33,787 nucleotides of DNA from Lachnospiraceae bacterium (GCA_015057085.1 SVFB01000081.1:1-33787); one strand, 5' to 3'; shown: positions 25,452 through 33,599, numbered from the stretch's first letter. Numbers and translations: made by a program. The notes: generated from the letters alone by a model not told the origin.

Positions 25452-27425
25452 CTATTGTATTTCTCCGGAATAGTCATACTCATAGCTATCAATCAAATCA
25501 TCCACCGAATCGATATAGCCATAATCAATCAAACATTGAATGATATGCTTACTGTCTTTTCCGAAGGAGATTCGATTTTCAATATATAGTTTTGTATGTT
25601 CTGCGATGCCATCCTTTGACTCTTCCGTCCAGTAATCGAAGCGATCGATTCCGGACCATCCGACATGATTCTCACTATATTTCTCATAACGTTTCTGCGT
25701 CGAAACATAATTTAGAATCACCGTTTGATAATACGAAACATCATTCGAATTTTCATCAAAGTAATAATTATATTTCAATAAATTTCCTTCTTTGAGATCT
25801 TGAACCACTGCTTCATACATCGCCTTGTTAAAATCGTCTCCGGTGGAATCATATATCTGTTCTTCGCCCTGTGGGAGCACATAATCAGAAAACTGAACCT
25901 TAACCAAATCATCTTCGGACAAAATTGCGGAGCCGAGCAAATAATTCATGGCATTTTCTTCTTTTTGCTCCTGCTCTCTTAATAAACCGACAACATAATC
26001 CTTATCATCACCGTCCTTGAGATAATAGGTTCGCCGTAAATATTTCTGATCCTTCAGCTGGTAAGTAATACTAATGCAATTGCCGTACTCCCCAATATCA
26101 TTTTGACCGTAATCATATAATTCGTCTTTATGTGTGATCAGATATTCCTGAAGTTCCTGTACGAAATCAAACTGGTTGTTTTCGTAAACAACTGTATAAT
26201 CATAATCTACTGTTACACAAACCACATCCGAAGGATCCGGAATATACTTTTCTTCCACATCCGCATATACCTTTACGCCGCCAAATACGATAATTAATCC
26301 GCAGCAAAAAGCCATCGTCTCCAGCCAAAATCGCTTTTTGAATATGCGAAAAGTCTTCTGAATTAACATCTGCGCAACCATAAATGATACAATTCCGGCA
26401 AAAATATAAACGACAATGACGCCAAAAAGTCCGATGCTGATTCCTCCCGATGCCAAAAAGACATATCCGACAATCGCGATTGCTGCGCCGGCTCCGATTC
26501 CCAACAGCCATCTCATCACCGGGCGCACAAATGGAATCGATACCATATCTCCTGCCAACTCCAGTTTGCGCTTTTGATACATCACGCCGCCTAAGATAAA
26601 GAGGACCACAGCCACAACCAGGTAACGCAAAACATAGACACCTCCGGTCATAGACACACCGGAAGTGATAATATCGATTCCGGTTGGGTCATTTGGCGTT
26701 TCAGAATATATTTGCCATGCAAACAAATGGTTCTCCAAATAAAACAGCGGCGATAACACCTCGAAAACATCTCTTGAGCCATATGCAAAGTCTGTCATTC
26801 CGATTCCGTAAGCAAAAAAGCCGACAAACATTCCAAATACATAGCGAAAACCTTCATAAATGAAATTGATTAAAACATAATAAAATACCGTTGCGAATGT
26901 ATTACCTGACAAAAATGTACTAAATACAGCAATTGAAAGGAATAATATAACGATTCCAGCCATATAAAACAGCCATTCCAGCAATGCAGTCATTGCCGTA
27001 ACTTCAAATGCAATACAAACAAACACCTCCAAAACAAAGGCTATGATTTGTGCACCGATTAACATCACCATGCAGGAAATAATATTTGTCACATACAATT
27101 CCATACGTGTAACCGGCAAAGAATGAATCATATTGGCCATTTTGGATGAATATAAATATTTAAAAACAACAATCACCGCGAACAGTGACCATAGCGCATT
27201 CAGTACAATTACAAGTTCCGGACTCAATAATGATTGCAACAGTTCCAGTCGATTACTTGCAAGCTGTGCGTCCTTCATATATTGGCTCATACTTGCAAAC
27301 TGTAAACCACTCATAAGTGGTAAATAGACAATCAAAATTGCAAGATAACTTGCCCAAACCGGCCATGAAGAAGCAATATTTTTCTTAAATACAGTGAGGT
27401 TAAAATAGGATTTCTTTGACTTCAT
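25452..27425 (-). CDS. ABC-2-type permease with large extracytoplasmic C-terminal domain
   Basis: The product (657 residues) has about nine to ten hydrophobic segments in its first 375 residues. These are followed by a roughly 270-residue hydrophilic, acidic and tyrosine-rich C-terminal region (from about residue 385, after a YADVEEKYIPDP segment) that probably lies outside the membrane. This layout resembles clostridial ABC-2 permeases linked to YtrA-type regulators. I chose the ATG at 27425 because GGGAGG lies 8 nt upstream; a longer frame reaches 27482 but runs inside the ATPase gene. It overlaps the ATPase by 26 bases. The exported substrate is unknown; related systems in Bacillus respond to cell-wall antibiotics. 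Confidence 0.85.
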   Translation of the reverse strand: MKSKKSYFNLTVFKKNIASSWPVWASYLAILIVYLPLMSGLQFASMSQYMKDAQLASNRLELLQSLLSPELVIVLNALWSLFAVIVVFKYLYSSKMANMIHSLPVTRMELYVTNIISCMVMLIGAQIIAFVLEVFVCIAFEVTAMTALLEWLFYMAGIVILFLSIAVFSTFLSGNTFATVFYYVLINFIYEGFRYVFGMFVGFFAYGIGMTDFAYGSRDVFEVLSPLFYLENHLFAWQIYSETPNDPTGIDIITSGVSMTGGVYVLRYLVVAVVLFILGGVMYQKRKLELAGDMVSIPFVRPVMRWLLGIGAGAAIAIVGYVFLASGGISIGLFGVIVVYIFAGIVSFMVAQMLIQKTFRIFKKRFWLETMAFCCGLIIVFGGVKVYADVEEKYIPDPSDVVCVTVDYDYTVVYENNQFDFVQELQEYLITHKDELYDYGQNDIGEYGNCISITYQLKDQKYLRRTYYLKDGDDKDYVVGLLREQEQKEENAMNYLLGSAILSEDDLVKVQFSDYVLPQGEEQIYDSTGDDFNKAMYEAVVQDLKEGNLLKYNYYFDENSNDVSYYQTVILNYVSTQKRYEKYSENHVGWSGIDRFDYWTEESKDGIAEHTKLYIENRISFGKDSKHIIQCLIDYGYIDSVDDLIDSYEYDYSGEIQ

Positions 27426-28305
27426 AATCCACACCTCCCATTTCATATATAAAGATTTCTTCCAAGGTAAGCGGCAATACATCTACAATTGTTTTATCGC
27501 CTTTTTCCTCCAAAATCGCATGAACTGCAGCATCTTTGTCTCCACGGACAATCAGTGTATGTACGCGTCCTGTATTTGACATATGAAGGATTTTAAAGTT
27601 ATCCGGCAAATGCGGAATTCCTCCAAAACATGCCACCTGAATTTTGAAAATATTATCCTGCAAATCACTTAAAGAACGCTCAATGATCACTTTTCCCTTA
27701 TTCATAATTCCCACATGATCGCAAACATCTTCCAATTCACGAAGGTTATGGGATGAAACCACAACCGTCATCCCATTTTCTTCCACTTCCGCAAGCAGAA
27801 TATTCCAAATCTGTCTGCGCATAACAGGATCAAGTCCATCCACCGGTTCATCTAAAATCATAATTTCCGGCTTCATACAAATTGCCAGCCAGAAAGCGAC
27901 CTGCTTTTGCATTCCTTTCGAAAGATTTCGGATATTGCGCTTTACATTAATGCTCGGGAAAAATTCCTGCATCCGATAAAACATTTTTTCATCAAACTTC
28001 GAATAAATGCCTCTGTAATAGCGCATCATTTCCATCGTATCCGCTTGAAGAAAATAAAACATTTCATCCGGAATATAGGCGATTTTTTCTTTCACAGCTG
28101 CATTTTCAAATACCGGTTCTTTATTGATAAAAATCTCTCCGGCATCCTGCTTATATACACCTGTCAAATGGCGAATAATCGTACTTTTTCCGGCACCATT
28201 CGGTCCTACGAGTCCATATACATTTCCTTTTCCCACATGTAAATCTACTTCGTTTAATGCACGAAAGCCATCAAATTCTTTCACAACATGATTTACTTCA
28301 ATCAT
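27400..28305 (-). CDS. ABC transporter ATP-binding protein (YtrB-like)
   Basis: The 301-residue ATPase has Walker A GPNGAGKST near residue 35, the signature LSKGMQKQ near 135, Walker B IMILDEPVDGLDP and the switch histidine VVSSHNLREL. Fusions are absent; the C-terminal 80 residues are a variable extension common in exporter ATPases. It pairs with the permease gene that overlaps its end and follows gntR with an 8-base overlap, so the three genes form one transcript, the order found in ytr-type operons. GGGAG lies 6 nt before the ATG. Export of a peptide, lipid or antibiotic is likely, but the substrate cannot be told. Confidence 0.92.
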   Translation of the reverse strand: MIEVNHVVKEFDGFRALNEVDLHVGKGNVYGLVGPNGAGKSTIIRHLTGVYKQDAGEIFINKEPVFENAAVKEKIAYIPDEMFYFLQADTMEMMRYYRGIYSKFDEKMFYRMQEFFPSINVKRNIRNLSKGMQKQVAFWLAICMKPEIMILDEPVDGLDPVMRRQIWNILLAEVEENGMTVVVSSHNLRELEDVCDHVGIMNKGKVIIERSLSDLQDNIFKIQVACFGGIPHLPDNFKILHMSNTGRVHTLIVRGDKDAAVHAILEEKGDKTIVDVLPLTLEEIFIYEMGGVDYEVKEILF

Positions 28306-28672
28306 TTGAATCTCCCTTTTTGTTTAACAGTTCAAGGCGTTCTTTTAATGTTTCCGGTTCAACTGATAAATATACCAATTTACGAGCAATCTCGTCAAAT
28401 TCAGTCAATAATTCATCCGTGCATTGATTCAACACCTTCGAGCTATCCGCAACAATGAATGAACCATCTTTTTCTTCAACCAGATCCGCTCTTACAAGTT
28501 CTCGATAACTCATTTCTATTGTATTTGGATTGATTGTCATCTTCGCTGCCATCTCTCGAATGCTCGGAAGCGATTCTCCCGCAACAAGCGCACCACTCAA
28601 AATCAATTGAGAAAACCCTTCTGTCAGCTGTAAATAGATTGGTTTAGAATCTCTATAATTTAGCTGCACCAT
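28298..28672 (-). CDS. GntR-family repressor, YtrA subfamily
   Basis: At 124 residues this is the short YtrA type: a winged helix (SIREMAAKMTINPNTIEMSY at about 37-56, then a wing ending DGSFIV) with only a small C-terminal helical tail and no large ligand-binding domain. Such regulators usually repress their own ABC operon. The gene is first in the three-gene operon with the ATPase and permease, has AAGGAG 8 nt before its ATG, and an ideal 9-bp inverted repeat lies 53 nt upstream of the start, which I take as its operator. The inducing signal is unknown. Confidence 0.92.
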   Translation of the reverse strand: MVQLNYRDSKPIYLQLTEGFSQLILSGALVAGESLPSIREMAAKMTINPNTIEMSYRELVRADLVEEKDGSFIVADSSKVLNQCTDELLTEFDEIARKLVYLSVEPETLKERLELLNKKGDSND

Positions 28673-28724
28673 GATTCAGGCTCCTTTCAAATTACTATAC
28701 CTGTATGCACGCAGAGCAAAAAAC

Positions 28725-28749
28725 AGGTGTATGTTTTTATCATACACCT
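28725..28749. promoter_or_regulatory. Probable operator for the YtrA-type repressor
   Basis: AGGTGTATG (28725-28733) and CATACACCT (28741-28749) are perfect 9-bp inverted arms separated by 7 nt. The GTnTA ... TAnAC layout fits what is described for YtrA-subfamily sites. It lies between the regulator and its likely upstream promoter elements; a TATAGT, a possible -10, is at 28693-28698. No other gene in the window carries this site. Confidence 0.65.
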
Positions 28750-28817
28750 AGTTTAACAAATATCCTACGTTCGTCCATTAAGAACCACAAAATATATTCT
28801 TATGATTTTCTTAATAT

Positions 28818-29177
28818 TTATGTAGTAATTGCTTCAAATGCATTTTGAAACAATACAATTTCGTCTGATTCAATCGAAACAACATCAAAACGAATATCTC
28901 TGTCCGGTGTGATTTGCTCCTTCATCAGATAAAATTGCGCAACTTTTGTAATCTTTCTCTGCTTCCTGCGATCCACAGCCTCCTCCGGTCGTCCGTTCTG
29001 ACGGCTTGTGCGATATTTCACTTCCACAAAGCATAGATACTGATGATCATAAGCTATAATATCCACTTCACCAAGTCTGCATCGATAATTGCGCGTGATA
29101 ATTTGATAGCCCTGACCTTTTAAGAATTCTACAGCCAAGTCTTCCTTGTCTGCTCCTACTTTTCTAAGATTCTCCAT
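28818..29177 (-). CDS. yraN: YraN-family (UPF0102) nuclease-fold protein
   Basis: The 119-residue product has the conserved GEVDIIAYDHQYLCFVEVKYR segment near residues 36-56, whose D...ExK pattern is that of restriction-endonuclease-like nuclease folds, and a C-terminal FDVVSI. The family is widespread, often close to rnhB, but its function is unsettled; a role in recombination or Holliday-junction processing has been suggested from fold alone. GGAGG lies only 3 nt from the ATG, closer than usual. It is the last gene of the lepB-rbgA-rnhB run and follows the FlhB-like gene by 21 bases. Confidence 0.92.
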   Translation of the reverse strand: MENLRKVGADKEDLAVEFLKGQGYQIITRNYRCRLGEVDIIAYDHQYLCFVEVKYRTSRQNGRPEEAVDRRKQRKITKVAQFYLMKEQITPDRDIRFDVVSIESDEIVLFQNAFEAITT

Positions 29178-29198
29178 CGTCCTCCAATTCTGCAGAGG

Positions 29199-29489
29199 CT
29201 ACATCTTGATTTTACTCTTCAATTTATCCATATCATCAACAAAGACTAAAATTTCTGCCACAACCTCATAGAGTTCCGGTGGAATCATATCGCCGATTTT
29301 CAATCGTGAAAGGGTGTCCGCCAGTTTATTATCCTTATATAGCGGGACATCTGCTTCTTTTGCCTTCTCTATGATTTTATCCGCCACTGCACCTTTTCCC
29401 GTTGCAAGGATTTTCGGTGCTGCTTCCCCCGGTTCATAAGCAATTGCCACGGCAGTTTTGTCTAAACCACTTCGTTTTTCTTCTGCCAT
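29199..29489 (-). CDS. Stand-alone FlhB C-terminal-domain protein (YlqH-like)
   Basis: The 96-residue product corresponds to the cytoplasmic C-terminal domain of FlhB/YscU export-gate proteins, from just after the NPTH autocleavage site to the end: TAVAIAYEPGEAAPKI, then ADVPLYKDNKLADTL and MIPPELYEVVAEILVFV. The four FlhB membrane segments and the NPTH motif are absent. In Bacillus subtilis the counterpart is YlqH, in the same gene order after rnhB and ylqG. FlhB-C binds the hook-length protein FliK and switches export substrate; a similar partnership with the FliK-like protein encoded 2 bases upstream is inferred. GAGGG lies 7 nt before the ATG. Confidence 0.88.
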   Translation of the reverse strand: MAEEKRSGLDKTAVAIAYEPGEAAPKILATGKGAVADKIIEKAKEADVPLYKDNKLADTLSRLKIGDMIPPELYEVVAEILVFVDDMDKLKSKIKM

Positions 29490-29491
29490 TT

Positions 29492-31270
29492 TTAAGCCCT
29501 CATATCAAACGAATATCTGTGAACCAAACCGATTGGTTTCGCATCCTGTTTCATAAAATCTTCTACAAAATCCAGATGTTTTGCCTCATTGACAACCGCA
29601 ATTTTGCAATTGTAGCCCTTTCGTCTGAGGCGCTCTGCCAACTCTTCCGAATGCTCCATTACCAGCTGATAAGAAGCATCATTATCAAAATAAAACTTTG
29701 TATCTACATTTCGATCCTTCATTTTTACGGATACGTCCGTAGATCCGAGATTTTCCATGTCGAGGTGCAAAAATGCTGACAATTCTCCATCCTCATCCAT
29801 GTTCTTTTTGTTTGTATATACGTACAGCTCTCCTGCCACATTTTGTCCATTCATCTGGAGCGGAATCTGCACATATTGATAGGTCTGATTAACCTGATTC
29901 ATAAAATCTACATTATTGCGAATATCAGTGGCAGTCTGAATCAAAGAGTTTGATTCCTGACCAGTCGCCCGAACTGCCGACTCAATGCGATTTAATTGAT
30001 TTTTTAAATGTTCATAAAGTTTCGAAACTTTGTCACTCTCTGAACCGGCTAAATCTTGCGGTTTCAAGGTCCATTGCTGTTTCATTGCTTCTTTACTTAA
30101 ATCCTGAAATTCTCCGGACAAAAACAGCTTCACCAAAGAAGCTTTATCAGCATCTGAAAGATTCGATAGTCCCATTGCGATCTGATTGAGCAATTCCATC
30201 GCATTTTGTTCCGGCACAAGGGTTTGATTATTCGGAAGCAAATTCGCTTCAAACAAATTATTGGTCAAGTTCGATAACTGATTGGTATTAAACAAAGAGC
30301 CCAGCGAGCCCGGGGATGCATTTACTAAAACTTCTTTCTCCAAAGAAGCACTCATCGCTTGTTCTGTAGCGCCCGGCTCTGCTTCTGCCTCTGCCTGTTG
30401 CAAAACATCATGATTTGCCCCCTGTATGTCAACAGACGGTTGCTGCGACACGGTCTGCTGCGACACGGTCTGCTGTGTCACATCCTGCTGTGTCACATCC
30501 TGTTGTATCACGCCCTGTTGCGCGACATCCGTTTCGGCATTCTGCTCTAAAGCAACATTTGGCAACGGCTCACCATTTTCGAAACTTAGATTTTCTGTCA
30601 ATATCTGCAATACATCTGATGCAGTCTTTGCCATCTCTCCTACAGATAAATTCTGATTTGCCAAGCTATTTGGCAATTCTTCCATGAACTGATTCAATTC
30701 ATTTGTGATTGCCTGGCGATCATTTGCATAATTTTCAAATTGGGATATCATTTCCGGTGTCGTCGGCAGTTTTAGATTTGTCATTTCCACCAGGGTTTCC
30801 ACATTTGCAGTTGGATTATTGGAAACCAAACGCGCCATTTGTGCCAACGAATCCCGGTCCACCGGCATCGCTTTCTCCATCATGGAATTGACCATGGTTA
30901 GATTTGATTCGTTAATTGACAAATTTGCTTGAGAAAGCGCATTCATCATTGTAAGATTCACCTGATTGCCGTTTAATGTAAACGGACGAATTGCGATGGT
31001 GTTGCCATCATTTGATTTCACCTGAAAGAAAAGAGACTGCCCCTGTGTAAGAGAAATAGATGCATCAAGACGTGCGGACAGAGTTTGGCCGTTTGAAAGG
31101 CCCAGTAGAACCCTTCCGCCTTTAATGGAATTAACGGTACCCTCAAAAATGTTGCCTTGCGTTAATTCCGAGAGACTTGATACCAGCTTTTGCGTTCCCA
31201 TCTGTGCGGAAGCTTTAACCGGTTGCGATGTGGAGTTATTGTACATTCCTACCAGGTTGGAAAGTTGCAT
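29492..31270 (-). CDS. FliK-like protein (YlqG-type) with Flg_hook-like C-terminal domain
   Basis: This 592-residue protein is hydrophilic, rich in Asn, Gln and Ser, and has no signal peptide. Residues about 480-570 resemble the FliK C-terminal domain: an amphipathic segment LSAFLHLDMENLGSTDVSV, then an acidic, Tyr-containing stretch and SEELAERLRRKGYNCK. Residues about 249-278 are a pentapeptide array (six units like TQQDV or SQQTV). FliK measures hook length with a long, disordered N-terminal half; this one has a comparable layout. GGAGG lies 7 nt before the ATG, which shares one base with the rnhB stop codon (TGATG). Longer starts lie inside rnhB. Function outside flagella is unknown. Confidence 0.78.
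   Translation of the reverse strand: MQLSNLVGMYNNSTSQPVKASAQMGTQKLVSSLSELTQGNIFEGTVNSIKGGRVLLGLSNGQTLSARLDASISLTQGQSLFFQVKSNDGNTIAIRPFTLNGNQVNLTMMNALSQANLSINESNLTMVNSMMEKAMPVDRDSLAQMARLVSNNPTANVETLVEMTNLKLPTTPEMISQFENYANDRQAITNELNQFMEELPNSLANQNLSVGEMAKTASDVLQILTENLSFENGEPLPNVALEQNAETDVAQQGVIQQDVTQQDVTQQTVSQQTVSQQPSVDIQGANHDVLQQAEAEAEPGATEQAMSASLEKEVLVNASPGSLGSLFNTNQLSNLTNNLFEANLLPNNQTLVPEQNAMELLNQIAMGLSNLSDADKASLVKLFLSGEFQDLSKEAMKQQWTLKPQDLAGSESDKVSKLYEHLKNQLNRIESAVRATGQESNSLIQTATDIRNNVDFMNQVNQTYQYVQIPLQMNGQNVAGELYVYTNKKNMDEDGELSAFLHLDMENLGSTDVSVKMKDRNVDTKFYFDNDASYQLVMEHSEELAERLRRKGYNCKIAVVNEAKHLDFVEDFMKQDAKPIGLVHRYSFDMRA
30436..30525. repeat. 15-bp tandem repeat array in the FliK-like gene
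   Basis: Six 15-bp units, two of which (30451-30465 and 30466-30480) differ at only three positions, encode the pentapeptides AQQGV, IQQDV, TQQDV, TQQTV, SQQTV and SQQPS. Unit length in whole codons keeps the frame if copy number changes. Units are only partly identical. Confidence 0.85.
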
Positions 31271-32037
31271 CACATATCCTCCAGTATCTTTTTGATAAAA
31301 CTTCTTCTGTGAATTGGACAAGGTCCATACTTTTTCAGTGCTGCAATATGCTCGACTGAGCCATAGCCCTTATTGGAAGAAAATCCATATTCCGGGAACA
31401 TTTTGTCATATTCCTGCATCAATCGATCCCTTGTCACTTTTGCGATAATGCTAGCAGCACCGATTGAAATGCTTTTTGCATCTCCTTTGATAATCGGGAT
31501 TTGTCTAATGTCCACCTCGGGAATGGTAACAGCATCATTGAGTAGCAAATCCGGCTTCTTGGAAAGATTTCCAATGGCCTCTCGCATTGCTTCATAGGTT
31601 GCCTGTAAAATGTTAATTTCATCAATGCGCTCCGGTGTGTTCACTCCGATTGCACAAGCAACCGCTTTCTCCATAATTTCATCATAGAGTTCTTCTCTCT
31701 TGGCTTCGCTTAATTTTTTCGAATCATTGATATATAAAATATCGCAATCCTTCGGCAAAATCACAGCCCCTGCCATAACCGGTCCTGCCAGTGGTCCACG
31801 GCCCACTTCATCAATTCCGCAAATAAATTCATACTCAGAATATTTATTTTCGTAAAATTTCAACTTCTCGATTCGATCTAATTCCGCATGATATTTATCC
31901 AATCGTTTGCGCGCAGACTCGACAATTTTTACAACCCCGGCACGCTCATCCGTATCATATTTTGCGATAAATGAATCTAATTCCCGATCCTTTGTATTTT
32001 TTAAATGTTCCTTAATTACACCTATTTTTTCTTCCAT
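31270..32037 (-). CDS. rnhB: Ribonuclease HII
   Basis: RNase HII cuts RNA in RNA-DNA hybrids, including single ribonucleotides in DNA. The 255-residue product has the catalytic GIDEVGRGPLAGPVMAG segment with Asp76 and Glu77, a central NDSKKLSEAKRE segment, and later KGDAKSISIGAASIIAKVTRDR. A 70-residue N-terminal extension is usual in Firmicutes and may help substrate binding. The ATG is 5 bases after rbgA, with only a weak AGGCG upstream, so coupling is likely. It overlaps the next gene by one base, as do several neighbours in this run. Confidence 0.96.
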   Translation of the reverse strand: MEEKIGVIKEHLKNTKDRELDSFIAKYDTDERAGVVKIVESARKRLDKYHAELDRIEKLKFYENKYSEYEFICGIDEVGRGPLAGPVMAGAVILPKDCDILYINDSKKLSEAKREELYDEIMEKAVACAIGVNTPERIDEINILQATYEAMREAIGNLSKKPDLLLNDAVTIPEVDIRQIPIIKGDAKSISIGAASIIAKVTRDRLMQEYDKMFPEYGFSSNKGYGSVEHIAALKKYGPCPIHRRSFIKKILEDM

Positions 32038-32042
32038 CTTAT

Positions 32043-32882
32043 TTACGCCTGTTCCAAAGAAATCTTACCCAAAGTGCCGGCGCGGAATTCGTCCAAAAGA
32101 AGCGCTGCAGCTTTTGCATAATCCAATTCGCCCCCATTTTTAAGGCACTTTCTGTTTTCCGCAATTTTAAGTAAAATATCAGAATTCGACTCTGCTTCAT
32201 CCACTTCATAACGTTCCTTTAATACTCCCGGATAAGCGGTCTTTAAATATTGAATCAATTCAATGGAAAGCTCATCAATATTTAATATCTGATCATTAAT
32301 AGAGCCCACCAATGCCAAACGCAAGCCAACTGTTTGATCCTCAAATTTCGGCCATAAAATTCCAGGGGTATCAAGCAATTCCACATTCTTGTTCAAACGA
32401 ATCCACTGCTTTCCCTTTGTGACACCCGGCTTATTCCCGGTTTTTGCCACTGCCTTTCCTGCAAAAGAATTAATAAACGTGCTCTTTCCCACATTCGGGA
32501 TTCCCACTACCATCGCGCGAATCGGACGGTTTTTAATTCCACGCTTTCTGTCTCGCTCGATTTTTTCTTTACAAGCCTCCATAATCACGCGGTTGATATT
32601 ACTCATAGAGCTTTTATTTCTTGCATCCAGACATACTACTGCATAGCCTTTATTCTCAAAAAACTTTGTCCAGGCTTCTGTCATTTTCGGATCTGCCAGA
32701 TCGGATTTATTCATCAAAATCAAACGGAATTTATTTTTTCCAAGTTCGTCAATATCCGGATTCCGACTCGACTGCGGCAAACGCGCATCCACAAGTTCAA
32801 TCACCAAATCAATCAGTTTGATGTCCTCTTGCATCTGCCTCTTTGCTTTTGTCATATGTCCCGGGTACCATTGAAAATTCAT
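32043..32882 (-). CDS. rbgA: Ribosome biogenesis GTPase RbgA (YlqF)
   Basis: RbgA is a circularly permuted GTPase needed for late 50S assembly in Firmicutes. The motif order is permuted as expected: G4 NKSD at residues 58-61, then G1 GIPNVGKST at 127-135, then G3 DTPG at 171-174, with an RNA-binding-type C-terminal domain (about 190-279). The 279-residue length is normal. A weak AGGT site lies about 4 nt before the ATG. It sits between lepB and rnhB. In B. subtilis rbgA is likewise followed by rnhB, so the order is conserved. Confidence 0.96.
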   Translation of the reverse strand: MNFQWYPGHMTKAKRQMQEDIKLIDLVIELVDARLPQSSRNPDIDELGKNKFRLILMNKSDLADPKMTEAWTKFFENKGYAVVCLDARNKSSMSNINRVIMEACKEKIERDRKRGIKNRPIRAMVVGIPNVGKSTFINSFAGKAVAKTGNKPGVTKGKQWIRLNKNVELLDTPGILWPKFEDQTVGLRLALVGSINDQILNIDELSIELIQYLKTAYPGVLKERYEVDEAESNSDILLKIAENRKCLKNGGELDYAKAAALLLDEFRAGTLGKISLEQA

Positions 32883-32898
32883 AATTACCTCACTTTAA

Positions 32899-33486
32899 TT
32901 ATCGGACAATACCCATATCTCCTAAAGAGGAGAATCGATACCAGGCCTTGCCTTCAATATATTCTTTCTTGATGACGCCAATATTTGCATATCGACTGTC
33001 TTCACTGTTGTTTCGATTGTCACCCAATACAAAATATTCATCTGAGCCAAGCTCGATTGCTTCTTCTGCAATTCCGGCATTCTCAATGGATGCCACATCT
33101 GTGGATTCTTCGTAAAATTCACCGTTTACATATACAGCCCCATCTATAATCTGCACGGTATCTCCAGGTGTTCCGATGACACGTCTCACATAATAGTGGG
33201 ATTTTTCGTTACCATTCGGCAAAAATACGATGACATCGCCGGCCTTTGGCTTCGTAAAGTTGTATACCAGACGATTCACAAAGACCTCTTCCCCATTCTT
33301 CAGGGTTGGCTCCATTGCACTACCCACAACCCCGGTTCGGTAACCAAACAAATAGACCAGCATAATCGCAACCAGTACAACAGCAATTAATTCGATCATC
33401 CATGCCAGAATATCTTTAAACAAATTGATATTAAACTTTTTTCTTTGCTTGCTGAAATTTAGACCGCTTTTCCTTCTTCTACCCAT
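32899..33486 (-). CDS. lepB: Signal peptidase I homologue lacking the Ser/Lys dyad
   Basis: The 195-residue product has the type I signal peptidase layout: one N-terminal membrane segment (about 27-48), box B (GSAMEPTL), box D (YVRRVIGTPGDTV) and box E (GDNRNNSEDSR). By alignment with SipS-type enzymes the nucleophile position (Ser in GDSM) is Ala57, with Ser56 one residue before it, and the Lys general-base position is Arg101. Both codons read cleanly (GCA and AGA). If the alignment holds it would not cleave signal peptides by the usual mechanism. A precedent is S. aureus SpsA, an inactive paralogue next to the active enzyme. It is the first gene of the rbgA-rnhB run. Confidence 0.85.
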   Translation of the reverse strand: MGRRRKSGLNFSKQRKKFNINLFKDILAWMIELIAVVLVAIMLVYLFGYRTGVVGSAMEPTLKNGEEVFVNRLVYNFTKPKAGDVIVFLPNGNEKSHYYVRRVIGTPGDTVQIIDGAVYVNGEFYEESTDVASIENAGIAEEAIELGSDEYFVLGDNRNNSEDSRYANIGVIKKEYIEGKAWYRFSSLGDMGIVR

Positions 33487-33523
33487 AATGCTTTATTTCA
33501 AATCCTTTAATTTTATCTTTTCT

Positions 33524-33553
33524 ATTATATTCTATCACGGACTGTTTTTTCAA
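33524..33553 (-). promoter_or_regulatory. Promoter of the lepB-rbgA-rnhB run
   Basis: TTGAAA (33548-33553) and TATAAT (33524-33529) on the minus strand, 18 nt apart, form a good sigma-A-type promoter. The predicted start is near 33517, giving a leader of about 30 nt. An AAAGGA site lies 16 nt before the ATG, farther than usual. Confidence 0.8.
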
Positions 33554-33583
33554 CCTTCTCTATGATCGTTAAATTAAGAAAGC

Positions 33584-33599
33584 ATGTTGCTTGCAACAT
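33584..33599. repeat. 16-bp palindrome between the right repeat and the lepB promoter
   Basis: ATGTTGC and GCAACAT are perfect 7-bp arms around TT. It lies between the right dispersed repeat and the lepB promoter. Its purpose is unknown; it may be part of a larger repeat, as GC-rich hairpin sequence also occurs at 33607-33620. Confidence 0.7.

Noticed and set aside
28777-28815. Inverted repeat (attaagaa / ttcttaat) after yraN as a terminator
   Set aside because: Arms are AT-only, 23 nt apart, and there is no T-tract; chance is likely in such AT-rich sequence.
30436-30525. CRISPR-like short repeats
   Set aside because: Units are 15 bp, contiguous without spacers, and code in frame within a long gene; this is a coding tandem array.
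31271-31321. Upstream extension of the FliK-like gene
   Set aside because: It lies inside rnhB; the ATG at 31270 has GGAGG at 7 nt.
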